64,000 bases of DNA from Pseudomonas mucoides (GCF_015461845.1 NZ_JACOPW010000011.1:62001-126000), one strand, 5' to 3'; numbered from the stretch's first letter, positions 32,584-41,145 are shown. The notes: a model not told the origin generated them from the letters alone. A program made the numbers and translations.

Positions 32584-33735
32584 ATGACCAGCCTCAAGAC
32601 CCCAACCTCATTTGTTCCTGGCCGTCTGGAGCAGATGTCCACCCGCATCGCCTTCTTCATCGCCGGTCTCGGCATCGCCGCCTGGGCGCCGCTGGTGCCG
32701 TACGCCAAGGCGCGGGCCGGGCTGGATGAAGGCACGCTCGGTCTGCTGCTGTTGTGCCTCGGGGTCGGGTCGATTCTGGCGATGCCGATGGCCGGATTGC
32801 TGGCGTCACGCTTCGGCTGCCGGCGCGTGGCGGCGGGCGGGACGTTGCTGATCTGTGCGGCCTTGCCGTTGCTGGCGACGGTGTCGTCAGTGCCGGCGTT
32901 GATCGCCACGTTGTTCATGTTTGGCGCCGGGCTGGGCACGGTGGATTCGACGGTGAACCTGCAAGCGGTGATCGTCGAACGGGCCAGCGGCAAGAACATG
33001 ATGTCGGGGTTTCACGGGATGTTCAGCCTCGGCGGGATCGTCGGCGCCGCGGGGGTCAGCGGCTTGCTCGGCCTCGGGATTTCACCGTTGTGCGCGATGT
33101 TGGTGGTGATTGCAGTGCTGCTGCTGGCCCTGCTGAAAGCGGCGCCACACCTGTTGCCTTACGGCAGCGAAAGCACCGGCCCGGCGTTTGCGGTGCCCCA
33201 TGGCATCGTGCTGTTTATTGGCGGAATGTGCTTCATCGTATTCCTCGCCGAAGGCGCGGCGCTCGACTGGAGTGCGGTGTTTTTGACGCAGGAACGCGGG
33301 ATCGATACCGCGTACGCGGGGCTGGGGTATGCGGCGTTTGCGTTGACCATGACGGCCGGGCGCTTGACCGGCGACCGGATTGTCCGGCATCTGGGTTCCA
33401 CGCGGGTGATGGTGTTCGGTGGACTGACGGCCGCAGCGGGCCTGGCGTTGGCCACGTTCGCACCGACCTGGGAGATGGCGCTGGTGGGGTATGCATTGTT
33501 GGGTGCGGGGTGTTCGAACATTGTGCCGGTGCTGTACACCGCTGTCGGCAAACAGACCGTCATGCCCGAACACATCGCCGTGCCGGCCATTACCACGTTG
33601 GGTTATGCGGGGATCCTCGCCGGTCCGGCGTTAATCGGGTTTATCGCCCATGGCAGCAGTTTGAGTTTTGCCTTTGGGTTGATGGCGCTGCTGCTGGTGG
33701 CGGTGGCCATTGGCGGCAAAGTGTTAAAAGCCTGA
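32584..33735 (+). CDS. MFS transporter, YbjJ-like
   Basis: This 383-aa protein has twelve predicted transmembrane helices in two similar halves. The MFS cytoplasmic-loop motif appears as GLLASRFGCRRVA between helices 2 and 3, and VNLQAVIVERASGKNMMSGF with FHGMFSLGGI is typical of the YbjJ/fucose-permease-like subgroup. AAGGA five bases before ATG at 32584 fixes the start. It is divergent from the DapF-like gene and may move a related metabolite. The substrate is unknown. Confidence 0.85.
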   Translation: MTSLKTPTSFVPGRLEQMSTRIAFFIAGLGIAAWAPLVPYAKARAGLDEGTLGLLLLCLGVGSILAMPMAGLLASRFGCRRVAAGGTLLICAALPLLATVSSVPALIATLFMFGAGLGTVDSTVNLQAVIVERASGKNMMSGFHGMFSLGGIVGAAGVSGLLGLGISPLCAMLVVIAVLLLALLKAAPHLLPYGSESTGPAFAVPHGIVLFIGGMCFIVFLAEGAALDWSAVFLTQERGIDTAYAGLGYAAFALTMTAGRLTGDRIVRHLGSTRVMVFGGLTAAAGLALATFAPTWEMALVGYALLGAGCSNIVPVLYTAVGKQTVMPEHIAVPAITTLGYAGILAGPALIGFIAHGSSLSFAFGLMALLLVAVAIGGKVLKA

Positions 33736-33743
33736 ATTGTCGT

Positions 33744-33788
33744 GAGAGGGCTTGCTATGGCGAGGAGGCAAGCCCCCTCGCCACAGGT
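33744..33788. repeat. REP-like inverted repeat
   Basis: The stem GGCTTGC / GCAAGCC lies inside GAGGGCTTGCTATGGCGAGG and AGGCAAGCCCCCTCGCCACA, a distinct short REP-like element. It may also serve as a transcription end between the convergent MFS and fecA genes. Confidence 0.55.
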
Positions 33789-33794
33789 TTGTTT

Positions 33795-36248
33795 TTAGAA
33801 CCCCACACTAGCCTGCACAAAGAACGTCCGCGGCGCCCCCACATACATCCCCGAGTTGTTGTCGCTGGACCGGGTGAAATACTGCTTGTCGAAGATGTTC
33901 TTCACCCCGGCGCCCAGCTTCAGGTTCGACAACTGCGAACCAAAGTCATAGCCACCGCGCGCGTTCCACGTCACGTAACCCGGAATATCGCCAAACTGCC
34001 CGTCCGCCGAACCTTCGGTGATGTAGTTGCCGTTGAAGCTGCCATTGGCGTTCACACCGGTGCCCGGCGAACGCTGCTTGGACTGGGCAAACGCATCGAG
34101 GTTGTAGGTCCAGCGATTGATGTCGTAACGCAGCCCGGCGGTGGCCACCTGACGCGAGTAGAACGGCAGGTCACGGCCCTTGAAGCCGGGAATCTCACCC
34201 TCATAAGTCGCGCGAGTGTAGGTAAAACCGGCGTTGGCAGTCAGGCCATCGAGCATCGGGTTCAGCGCGGCCAAGTCGTAATGCATCGACGCTTCCAGCC
34301 CCTGGTGCTTGGTCGCGCCGAGGTTGGTCCAGCCTACGTCATTGCTGATGTATTGCAGTTCGTCATCGAAGTCGATGTAGAACAGCGTCACTTCCCCGCC
34401 CCACGCGCCATCGTTGTAACGCGTGCCGACCTCGTAGGTCTTGGCTTTTTCCGGCTCCAGGCCATTGGCGGTGTTGTCGCCGATGCCGCCTTGGCCGAGC
34501 TGGAAATACTGCAGGCTGCCAAACGAGGTTTCGTAGTTGGCGAACAGCTTCCACTCTTCGGATACGTGATACATCACACTCAGCGCCGGCAGCGGCTCGT
34601 TGCTTTCGATGCTGCGGTTTTTCTCCGGTACACGCTTGCCGGCGGTGTCGAGCACCGCACGGTCGTGCCAGTCAGTGCTGATGTGTTCGAAGCGGATCCC
34701 CGGGGTCACGGTCCAGTTGCCGACGTCAATCTTGTTGTCGATGTACACCGAGTTGGCTTCAGTGCCGCCAGTCCGATCCTGGAACACATGGCCGTCAGAG
34801 GACGGCGTCAACACCGGCTGATTGTTCACCAGCGCAACACGGCTCGACTCTTCGTGCATCGCTTCTTTGAGGTAGCGATAACCGACGCTGACTTCCTGCG
34901 TGGTCGGACCCACATCAAACACGTGGGACACCCGTGGCTCGATGCCGAAGGTGTAGTAAGTGCGCGGGTACGAGCTGAGGGTTTTCTGGTCGCGGGCGGC
35001 GATGTTGCTGCCGCGAAAACTGTCGGTGTAGTAGGTCAGTACCTCGGCCTGGGTGCGGTCGTCGATCTGCCGCGCCCACTTGAACGACACGTCCTTGCGG
35101 CGCCCGCTGAAGTTGTCATAGTCGCGCACCGACTGGAACGGGTCGGCGTCGTATTGCGCCTGCGTCAGGCCGCCGGGCATGTCGGCACTGGCGTCGTAGT
35201 AGTGAAAGTTGAGGCTGAAATCGTCGACATCGGTCGGCGCCCAATGGGTCTTGAGGATCACGTCGTCGATGTCGTTGCCGTTGTTGCTTTCGCGGTAACC
35301 GTTGCCGTTGACGCCGGAATACAAAAGCGCCATGCCGATGCCGTTGTCAGCGGTGCCGCCGACAAACGCGGTGTCGATGTGTTTCCAGCCACCGTGCTGC
35401 GAAGTTTCAAGGGTGGTGCCGATTTCACCGGTGGCTTTTTCCGGGATCGCGCGCGTCACGAAGTTGATCACGCCACCGACGTTTTGCGGCCCGTAACGCA
35501 CGGAACCGGCGCCGCGCACCACATCGATGCTGTCGAGGTTGCCCGAGGAAATCGGCGCCATCGACAATTGCGGCTGGCCGTACGGCGCAAACGCGGCCGG
35601 CACGCCGTCGATCAACACGGTGGAGCGCGGCGACAGGCGCGAAGTCAGGCCGCGCACGCCGACGTTCAGGGAAATATCGCTGCCGCCGGTGCCGTTGGCG
35701 TCCTGCACTTGCACGCCCGGCACACGCTTGAGCACATCACCGACGTTCATCGCGCCCTGCTCGATCATCGCTTCGCGACGAATCACCGTTCGCGCGCCGG
35801 GATGGTTCTGCACCACGGCGGCGTCGGCATCACCGAGCCAGTTGCCGACCACTTTGATGTCGGTCATGCCCAGTTCAAGCGGGCCGTTGGCGGCGGCAGT
35901 GGCTGCCGGCGTCAGGGTCACCGAGCCTTCATTGATCTGGTAGTCCAGACCGCTGCCTTGCAGCAATTGGCGCAAAGCCTGTTCCGGCGAGATGTCGCCG
36001 TCGACGGCCGGAGCCTGTTTGCCGGCGACCAGATCAGGACTGAAAAAAACCTGCAACGAAGACTGCTGGCCCAACTCACTCAAGGCCTCGCCCAATGGCT
36101 GCGCCGGAATATGAATGCCACCGGCGGCGAACGCCTGAGGCAGCGTAGCGTTGACCGTCAAGGCGAGCGCCAGCGGCAACCAATGGGATTTCTTGTTTTT
36201 GGCAGAGGTGTTATTCACGTCGAACAATGTCCTGTGGATCGCAAACAT
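33795..36248 (-). CDS. fecA: TonB-dependent ferric citrate receptor
   Basis: This 817-aa outer-membrane receptor has a signal peptide to about residue 41 (PQAFA). An STN signalling domain follows at about 48-105 (PLGEALSELGQQSSLQVFFS), then the plug domain with VVGNWLGDADAAVVQNHPGA, PRSTVLIDGVPAAFAPYGQP and the FecA-characteristic GSVRYGPQNVGGVINFVTRA, and a beta barrel ending in Phe. The STN domain passes the citrate signal to FecR. The ATG at 36248 has no clear ribosome site; a GTG at 36218 with AGGA eleven bases upstream would give a shorter signal peptide. It lies 67 bases after fecR. Confidence 0.88.
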   Translation of the reverse strand: MFAIHRTLFDVNNTSAKNKKSHWLPLALALTVNATLPQAFAAGGIHIPAQPLGEALSELGQQSSLQVFFSPDLVAGKQAPAVDGDISPEQALRQLLQGSGLDYQINEGSVTLTPAATAAANGPLELGMTDIKVVGNWLGDADAAVVQNHPGARTVIRREAMIEQGAMNVGDVLKRVPGVQVQDANGTGGSDISLNVGVRGLTSRLSPRSTVLIDGVPAAFAPYGQPQLSMAPISSGNLDSIDVVRGAGSVRYGPQNVGGVINFVTRAIPEKATGEIGTTLETSQHGGWKHIDTAFVGGTADNGIGMALLYSGVNGNGYRESNNGNDIDDVILKTHWAPTDVDDFSLNFHYYDASADMPGGLTQAQYDADPFQSVRDYDNFSGRRKDVSFKWARQIDDRTQAEVLTYYTDSFRGSNIAARDQKTLSSYPRTYYTFGIEPRVSHVFDVGPTTQEVSVGYRYLKEAMHEESSRVALVNNQPVLTPSSDGHVFQDRTGGTEANSVYIDNKIDVGNWTVTPGIRFEHISTDWHDRAVLDTAGKRVPEKNRSIESNEPLPALSVMYHVSEEWKLFANYETSFGSLQYFQLGQGGIGDNTANGLEPEKAKTYEVGTRYNDGAWGGEVTLFYIDFDDELQYISNDVGWTNLGATKHQGLEASMHYDLAALNPMLDGLTANAGFTYTRATYEGEIPGFKGRDLPFYSRQVATAGLRYDINRWTYNLDAFAQSKQRSPGTGVNANGSFNGNYITEGSADGQFGDIPGYVTWNARGGYDFGSQLSNLKLGAGVKNIFDKQYFTRSSDNNSGMYVGAPRTFFVQASVGF

Positions 36249-36315
36249 ATGCGTTTGTTAATGCAAACCAGTTGCAGTTGGACAAGAAGACGATGAACTC
36301 GAAAAAAACCTGAAT

Positions 36316-37290
36316 TTATTTTGAGATTATTTCCTGACTGCCGTCGTCGAGGGTGCGCACAGCCACCGGCAGGATGCTCGGCAGGGCCTTGAGCAGTGCG
36401 TCGGTGTTGTCGGATTTGAACACGCTGGTCAGGCGCAGATTGCCGACTTTGTCGCTGCCGACGGTGAGCGGCTTCTCGCGATAACGCGACACTTGCGCTG
36501 CCACCTCGCTGAGGCTGGCGTTGTTGAACACCAGTTTGCCGCTGCGCCACGCGGTCAGTTCTGCCGGGTTGACGGCGTAGGCTGTCGCGACAGTCCCTTG
36601 GGCATCAATGCGCGTGCCGAGGCCGGCGGTCAGGTTGACGAAATCGACGCCCTGCCCCTGAACCTTGACCGTCCCCTGCTCCACCGCCACCCGGGTTTCG
36701 CTGAGATCGCGGCGCACATCGAAACGCGTGCCGGTGACCGTCACCTGGCCGTTGCCAGCATCAACCACAAACGGCCGGCGGGTGTCGTGCTCGACGCTGA
36801 ACATCGCTTCGCCTTCGATCAACTCGACGCCGCGCCGGTCTTTTTCAAAGTTCACCTGAATGCGGCTGCGGCTGTTCAGGTCGATCACCGAGCCGTCAGG
36901 CAACGCCACATGACGACGTTCGCCCAACGCAGTGGAATATTCGGCGGTGTAAGTCGCCGGGTGATTCAAACCACTGAACAAGCCCAGACCCAGCGCCACA
37001 GCCACCACACTCGCGGCCACCGCGTAACGCATCCACGACTGACGTGCGCGTCGCGCCGGCAGGGTTTCACACAACGCTTGCAAACGTGCGGCCGGCAGCA
37101 GGTCAGCCGCCGTCCACAAGCCTTGAAGGGCTTCGAACTCTTCTCGATGTTGAGGGTGTTCGCCGAGCCACGCCTCGAAGCGCCGGTATTCAACGACGTC
37201 CACCGCCGGTTCCTGCATCCGCACAAACCAGCGCGCCGCGTCGTCCCGAACGGTTGTATGCCCGCACGCGCAATCACGAGTATCCATCAT
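36316..37290 (-). CDS. fecR: FecR-type anti-sigma/signal transducer
   Basis: This 324-aa inner-membrane protein has an N-terminal cytoplasmic domain with the DUF4880-type ARWFVRM and FEAWLGEHPQHREEFEAL. One transmembrane helix lies near residue 90 (YAVAASVVAVALGLGLF), then the periplasmic FecR domain (ALGERRHVALPDGSVIDLNS, VTVTGTRFDVR) and a C-terminal STN-like part (LKALPSILPVAVR). It carries the signal from FecA to FecI. The ATG at 37290 has AGGA six bases upstream; the longer frame from a TTG inside fecI is rejected. Confidence 0.9.
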   Translation of the reverse strand: MMDTRDCACGHTTVRDDAARWFVRMQEPAVDVVEYRRFEAWLGEHPQHREEFEALQGLWTAADLLPAARLQALCETLPARRARQSWMRYAVAASVVAVALGLGLFSGLNHPATYTAEYSTALGERRHVALPDGSVIDLNSRSRIQVNFEKDRRGVELIEGEAMFSVEHDTRRPFVVDAGNGQVTVTGTRFDVRRDLSETRVAVEQGTVKVQGQGVDFVNLTAGLGTRIDAQGTVATAYAVNPAELTAWRSGKLVFNNASLSEVAAQVSRYREKPLTVGSDKVGNLRLTSVFKSDNTDALLKALPSILPVAVRTLDDGSQEIISK

Positions 37291-37330
37291 GGAAGGTCCT
37301 GTTGGCCTGGGGATGAGAAGGCGCTGCCAA

Positions 37331-37831
37331 TCATGGTTGCAACCCGTCAAGGCGGTCGCGCAGGTGCCGCAACGTGCGGATCATATACTTCTCCACCATG
37401 TTCTTTGACAGGCCCAGGCGTTCGGCGATTTCGGCCTGGGTCAGGCCTTCGATCTTCTGCCACACAAACACTTTGCGGCAATTGAGCGGCAACTCGGTGA
37501 GCGCCCGCTCGATGGAATCAGCCAACTGGATCGCCTGCATGTACTGCTCCGGGTCGCCGGTCGACGACACACTGAGATCATTCGCCTGCGACTCCATGGC
37601 GCCCCTTCGATCCTCCCGCCGATAACCGTCCACCGCGATGTTGCGCGCGGTCTGGTGCAAATAGGCCCGAGGTTGCTCCACCGCCACCGAATTCGACTCA
37701 AGCACCCGCACGAAGGTGTCGTGGGCCAGATCCTCGGCCTGCTGACGATTTCTCAGGCGACGGGTCCAGGTGCCAACCAACTCTTCGTAATGCTCGAAAA
37801 AGCCGTGTCTGCGGGGCAGCTTGGGGGTCAT
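37331..37831 (-). CDS. fecI: ECF sigma factor FecI
   Basis: This 166-aa iron-starvation ECF sigma factor has region 2 with RQQAEDLAHDTFVRVLE and AYLHQTARNIAVDGYRR, and region 4 with LPLNCRKVFVWQKIEGLTQA and IAERLGLSKNMVEKYMIR, all typical of FecI. It is the first gene of fecIRA and should direct transcription of fecA when ferric citrate is sensed. A Fur-box-like palindrome lies 28 bases upstream of the ATG. Confidence 0.92.
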   Translation of the reverse strand: MTPKLPRRHGFFEHYEELVGTWTRRLRNRQQAEDLAHDTFVRVLESNSVAVEQPRAYLHQTARNIAVDGYRREDRRGAMESQANDLSVSSTGDPEQYMQAIQLADSIERALTELPLNCRKVFVWQKIEGLTQAEIAERLGLSKNMVEKYMIRTLRHLRDRLDGLQP

Positions 37832-37858
37832 TGCGGTGTGCTGTGGGGACGGGGTACG

Positions 37859-37877
37859 AATAGTAATGCTTCCTATT
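37859..37877 (-). promoter_or_regulatory. Candidate Fur box upstream of fecI
   Basis: AATAGTAATGCTTCCTATT is a 19-bp near-palindrome (AATAG.AA / TT.CTATT), matching the Fur consensus at about 10 of 19 positions with the right length and AT-rich symmetry. It is located 28-46 bases before fecI, where repression by Fur-Fe is expected for fecIR genes. Confidence 0.5.
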
Positions 37878-37970
37878 AACTGGAAGCAATGGATTACATG
37901 TCGAACTAACGGCAGGTGGATCGGCTGATTGGGGAGCTTCCGGATCTGAGAGTGATGATGTCTGGCATGC

Positions 37971-38040
37971 CGCCATCGCGAGCGGGCTCGCTCCCACAGT
38001 GGATTGCATTCCTCTGTGGGAGCAAGCCTGCTCGCGAAGA
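37971..38040. repeat. REPIN, short spacer, mixed classes
   Basis: CATCGCGAGCGGGCTCGCTC and the inverted TGTGGGAGCAAGCCTGCTCG are separated by about 18 bases. It lies between fecI and the DUF6124 gene. Confidence 0.75.
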
Positions 38041-38062
38041 ACGATAACGCGGTCTCTGATGG

Positions 38063-38425
38063 TTACGTCGGCACCTCAACGTTATCCATCATCCGGTTCG
38101 CCGCCAGTTCCGCCAGCATGATGATCTGCTGGATCGCCATGGCCGTGTGCCGATGCGGCCCTTCCAGGTACCCCGCGAAATCGCTGGTCATGACGCTGGC
38201 CTGGGCCAATGTCTCACAGGTGTGGGCCAACAGGTCTTCGTCCCGCAGATTCGGTGCGAGCATGAACATCGTGCTGGGTTTGCGGGTCGCCGGGGATTTG
38301 ATGGCGCCTGGGTTGAGGTAGTGATCGAGGGCGCGTTCGGCGGCTTCGTGGAGCTTCTTTGAATCGAGTGATTCGTAGGGGGATGCCGGATCTGTGTCTG
38401 GCGGGTTTGGCGTTACCTTGAACAT
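38063..38425 (-). CDS. DUF6124-family small protein
   Basis: This 120-aa soluble protein has the family start MFKVTPNPPDTDPASPYESL, then LDSKKLHEAAERALDHYL and the helical DUF3077-like half DLLAHTCETLAQASVMTSDF with GPHRHTAMAIQQIIMLAELA. The function is unknown; these are multicopy in fluorescent pseudomonads. The start at 38425 is chosen because the family begins MFKVTP; the longer frame runs into a structured leader. The leader is a second copy of the RNA element found before the DUF3077 gene at 18188. Confidence 0.82.
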   Translation of the reverse strand: MFKVTPNPPDTDPASPYESLDSKKLHEAAERALDHYLNPGAIKSPATRKPSTMFMLAPNLRDEDLLAHTCETLAQASVMTSDFAGYLEGPHRHTAMAIQQIIMLAELAANRMMDNVEVPT

Positions 38426-38474
38426 ATTTACCTTCGTCCTTATCGGGCAGCCACGCCTCGCTACTAATACGAGG

Positions 38475-38555
38475 GGTGGCGGCTGTACGCAGGTTAGTAG
38501 ACCGGAGAACGAAGGCAAAGCCGGCGCGTCCGAGGACGCCCTGCGCACAGCCACC
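38475..38555 (-). ncRNA. Structured RNA leader upstream of DUF6124 gene (copy B)
   Basis: Read on the minus strand, GGTGGCTGTGCGCAGG pairs with CCTGCGTACAGCCGCCACC, with one G-U and a small bulge. Inside are a hairpin GCGTCC/GGACGC and an arm closed by CCGG/CCGG. The order, the shared GCGCCGG and CCGGTC, and the AAC before the closing strand match copy A at 18053-18125, while stem bases differ in compensating ways (GCAC/GTGC against GCGTCC/GGACGC). It ends 49 bases before the start codon at 38425. Confidence 0.6.
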
Positions 38556-38611
38556 ATCAAAATACAGGCATGGAAATACCTGTCTGACAGACGCTTGTGC
38601 AGCCTTCATAT

Positions 38612-38668
38612 CCTCGGGCTACTAAACCCGATCACTGGGAATCAGTGACGGGAATCAAGTTACCGAGG
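38612..38668. other. Nested hairpin sequence, possible structured RNA
   Basis: The outer pair CCTCGG (38612-38617) / CCGAGG (38663-38668) encloses an extended hairpin CCCG-at-CACTG / CAGTG-a-CGGG (38627-38652). The strand of transcription is not clear. It lies upstream of copy B of the leader and may be part of the same locus-specific repeat. Confidence 0.4.
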
Positions 38669-38782
38669 GCGTCCAAAGCACACAAGCCGGCGGATTCTGG
38701 CGTAGTCGTAGGGAATGGCGCAAGGCGTTGTAGCTTTCAGGAAGTATCCTTAAACACCTTTAAACAGCACTCCGATTTGAGG

Positions 38783-38815
38783 CCGCCATCGCGGGCAAGC
38801 CACGCTCCCACAGGG
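38783..38815. repeat. Single REP unit
   Basis: CGCCATCGCGGGCAAGCCAC followed by GCTCCCACAGG is one unpaired REP of the GTGGGAGCGNGGC class. No inverted partner is within 100 bases. Confidence 0.7.
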
Positions 38816-39010
38816 TCGGCGGTGATCACAAAATTTGTAAACCGGGCAGAATGGCGCCTGACTGGAAATGAGTGGCATTTCGTCCATTTTCTACGCTTTT
38901 TTATGCAGCCACACTGCCTGCTGCCAGCCGCCTTCTAGACTCATCGAATCAAGTGGAGCCACGCTCTGTGCGCTTTTCACTACGCTGATGAAAAACAAGG
39001 AAAAATCACC

Positions 39011-39595
39011 TTGAAGGTTTCGGCAATCAGTTTCGCCGGCGGCGTACTGTTTTCGGTGGGCGCTTCGGCCACCGGGATCATTCCTGTCTTCGACCTGGAT
39101 TTCACCCGGTCAGCCGATCAGACACTGAAGAAGCTCAATATCAACGACGCGTGCATCGTGGCGGCGCCTGACCCCGTCGCGTTCACCTATTGCCGGGAAG
39201 GCTCGACCACCCTGTGGAAGTATCAGGCTGTTGAACTGGAACAACCGTCGGCAATTCACGTGGGTGCCCGGCAACCCAATATGCAGACCGGGCAAATCAG
39301 CGTTCTGGAAGTCAACAGCGCGGCGTGCCTGCAGGAAATGGAGTCCGGCGCTATTCCTGCCCTGATGTGCAGGGCAATACTCAGCATGATTGTGCTGATG
39401 CTGCTGATTGGCTTGCGATACACCTACAAGGTCATTCGCCACCACTACGATCAACGCACAGCGTTATCGGATCCCTTCTGGCAGCCCCCGCTCGAGCCTG
39501 TGCCGCCGGCGCACCATGCCATGGCCAAGGCGTTAGGCGCGTTTGCCGTCGCCGCTTTGCTGGCCCTCGCTTATTGCTGCTGCGCCGTTATCTGA
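39011..39595 (+). CDS. Hypothetical membrane protein
   Basis: This 194-aa protein is not recognised. A TTG start at 39011 has AAGGA nine bases upstream; no ATG gives a comparable frame. The N terminus resembles a signal sequence (AISFAGGVLFSVGASATG), followed by an extracytoplasmic stretch with several cysteines (NDACIVAAPDP, FTYCREG, NSAACLQEME, ALMCRA). A transmembrane helix lies at about 119-137 (AILSMIVLMLLIGLRY), then a Pro-rich cytoplasmic loop (PFWQPPLEPVPPAHH) and a final helix with CCC (AVAALLALAYCCC). Coding character is moderate. It is a single gene with no clear partner. Confidence 0.5.
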   Translation: MKVSAISFAGGVLFSVGASATGIIPVFDLDFTRSADQTLKKLNINDACIVAAPDPVAFTYCREGSTTLWKYQAVELEQPSAIHVGARQPNMQTGQISVLEVNSAACLQEMESGAIPALMCRAILSMIVLMLLIGLRYTYKVIRHHYDQRTALSDPFWQPPLEPVPPAHHAMAKALGAFAVAALLALAYCCCAVI

Positions 39596-39795
39596 CCTCG
39601 ACTCCCCCGCTGAATCCGCGCCCCGCAGGATGAAAATCCGCCTCTCCCAATTTCAAAAACAACGACAACCCGTACCTCTGTGCGACAAGCCTTATCCCTC
39701 CACGAAAATTACTTTCGCCTCGTTTGAAAATCACCTCTCGAAATGTTTTAAGAGTTTCACAATCCATTCGACGTGACCCTTTCGAGGAGTACCGC

Positions 39796-41145
39796 ATGAC
39801 CCTGTCCTTCGGCTATTGGCTGCTGGTGTATGCCGCCATCGCCATCATTGCGCTGATCGTGCTGATCGCCCGCTACCGACTCAATCCCTTCATCGTCATC
39901 ACCCTGGTGTCCATCGGCCTGGCCTTGCTGGCCGGGATGCCGGCGTCCGGCGTGGTCGGCGCTTACGAGGCGGGCGTCGGCAAAACCCTGGGGCATATCG
40001 CGCTGGTGGTGGCGCTGGGCACCATGCTCGGCAAGATGATGGCCGAGTCCGGCGGCGCCGAGCAGGTGGCGCGGACCTTGATCGACCGTTTCGGCGAGAA
40101 GAACGCGCATTGGGCGATGGTCTGCATCGCGTTCCTGGTCGGGTTGCCGCTGTTTTTCGAAGTCGGTTTTGTATTGCTGGTGCCGATTGCCTTCACCGTG
40201 GCACGCCGCGTCGGCGTGTCGATCCTGATGGTCGGTTTGCCGATGGTCGCCGGTCTCTCCGTGGTTCACGCCTTGGTGCCACCGCACCCCGCAGCGATGC
40301 TGGCGGTGCAGGTGTATGGGGCGTCGGTCGGGCAGACCTTGATGTACGCGATTTTGATCGGCATTCCGACGGCGATCATTGCTGGGCCGCTGTACGCCAA
40401 GTTCATCGTGCCACGCATTCAATTGCCGGCGGAAAACCCGCTGGAGCGCCAGTTCCTCGACCGCGAACCGCGCGACAGCCTGCCGGGCTTCGGCATCACC
40501 ATGGCGACTATTTTGCTGCCGGTGGTGTTGATGCTGATCGGTGGCTGGGCCAACCTGATTTCCACGCCGGGCAGCGGCTTCAACCAGTTCTTGCTGTTCA
40601 TCGGCAACTCGGTGATCGCCCTGTTGCTGGCGACCTTGCTGAGCTTCTGGACCCTGGGTATTGCCCAAGGCTTCAGCCGTGAATCGATTCTAAAATTCAC
40701 CAATGAATGCCTGGCACCCACGGCGAGCATCACCTTGCTGGTCGGCGCCGGCGGCGGCCTGAACCGGATTCTGGTGGACGCCGGCGTCACCGACCAGATC
40801 GTCAGCCTGGCCCACGAGTTTCACTTGTCGCCGTTGATCATGGGCTGGCTGTTCGCCGCGTTGATGCGCATTGCCACCGGCTCCGCGACAGTGGCGATGA
40901 CCACGGCTTCGGGGATTGTTGCGCCGGTGGCGATTGGGCTGGGTTATCCGCACCCGGAATTGCTGGTGTTGGCGACCGGTGCCGGCTCGGTGATTTTTTC
41001 CCACGTCAACGACGGCGGCTTCTGGTTGATCAAGGAATACTTCAACATGACCGTGGCCCAGACCTTCAAGACCTGGACGGTGCTGGAGACCATTATTTCC
41101 GTGGTCGCTTTCGGCCTGACCGTGGGCCTGTCCTACCTGATTTAA
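39796..41145 (+). CDS. GntP-family gluconate-type permease
   Basis: This 449-aa membrane protein has about twelve to fourteen hydrophobic helices with the GntP pattern: LGTMLGKMMAESGGAEQVAR, FFEVGFVLLVPI, LVPPHPAAML and, in the second half, GATGSA-like ATGSATVAMTTASGI and FSHVNDGGFWLIKEY. The family imports gluconate and related sugar acids with protons. GAGGAG six bases before ATG at 39796 fixes the start. An OprD-type porin gene follows 139 bases downstream and could supply outer-membrane passage for the same acid. Confidence 0.88.
   Translation: MTLSFGYWLLVYAAIAIIALIVLIARYRLNPFIVITLVSIGLALLAGMPASGVVGAYEAGVGKTLGHIALVVALGTMLGKMMAESGGAEQVARTLIDRFGEKNAHWAMVCIAFLVGLPLFFEVGFVLLVPIAFTVARRVGVSILMVGLPMVAGLSVVHALVPPHPAAMLAVQVYGASVGQTLMYAILIGIPTAIIAGPLYAKFIVPRIQLPAENPLERQFLDREPRDSLPGFGITMATILLPVVLMLIGGWANLISTPGSGFNQFLLFIGNSVIALLLATLLSFWTLGIAQGFSRESILKFTNECLAPTASITLLVGAGGGLNRILVDAGVTDQIVSLAHEFHLSPLIMGWLFAALMRIATGSATVAMTTASGIVAPVAIGLGYPHPELLVLATGAGSVIFSHVNDGGFWLIKEYFNMTVAQTFKTWTVLETIISVVAFGLTVGLSYLI

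Larger units (their letters stand above)
38426..39010. other. 585-bp region without a supported protein gene
   Basis: It contains the RNA leader copy B (38475-38555), a second hairpin-rich stretch (38612-38668) and a single REP unit (about 38783-38815). An open frame at 38597-38938 on the plus strand runs through the hairpin and REP sequence and has no family resemblance, so it is not called. Confidence 0.6.

Noticed and set aside
32754..36296. 1180-aa plus-strand open frame opposite fecA and through the MFS gene
   Set aside because: It runs antisense to the FecA receptor and in a wrong frame through the MFS gene, with Arg/Gly/Val-rich composition. Both true genes have clear motifs.
36218..36315. 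FecI-dependent promoter between fecR and fecA
   Set aside because: One is expected in the 67-bp gap, but I could not identify -35 and -10 elements confidently by eye.
38597..38938. 113-aa plus-strand frame
   Set aside because: It passes through a structured hairpin block and a REP unit and has no family resemblance or ribosome site.
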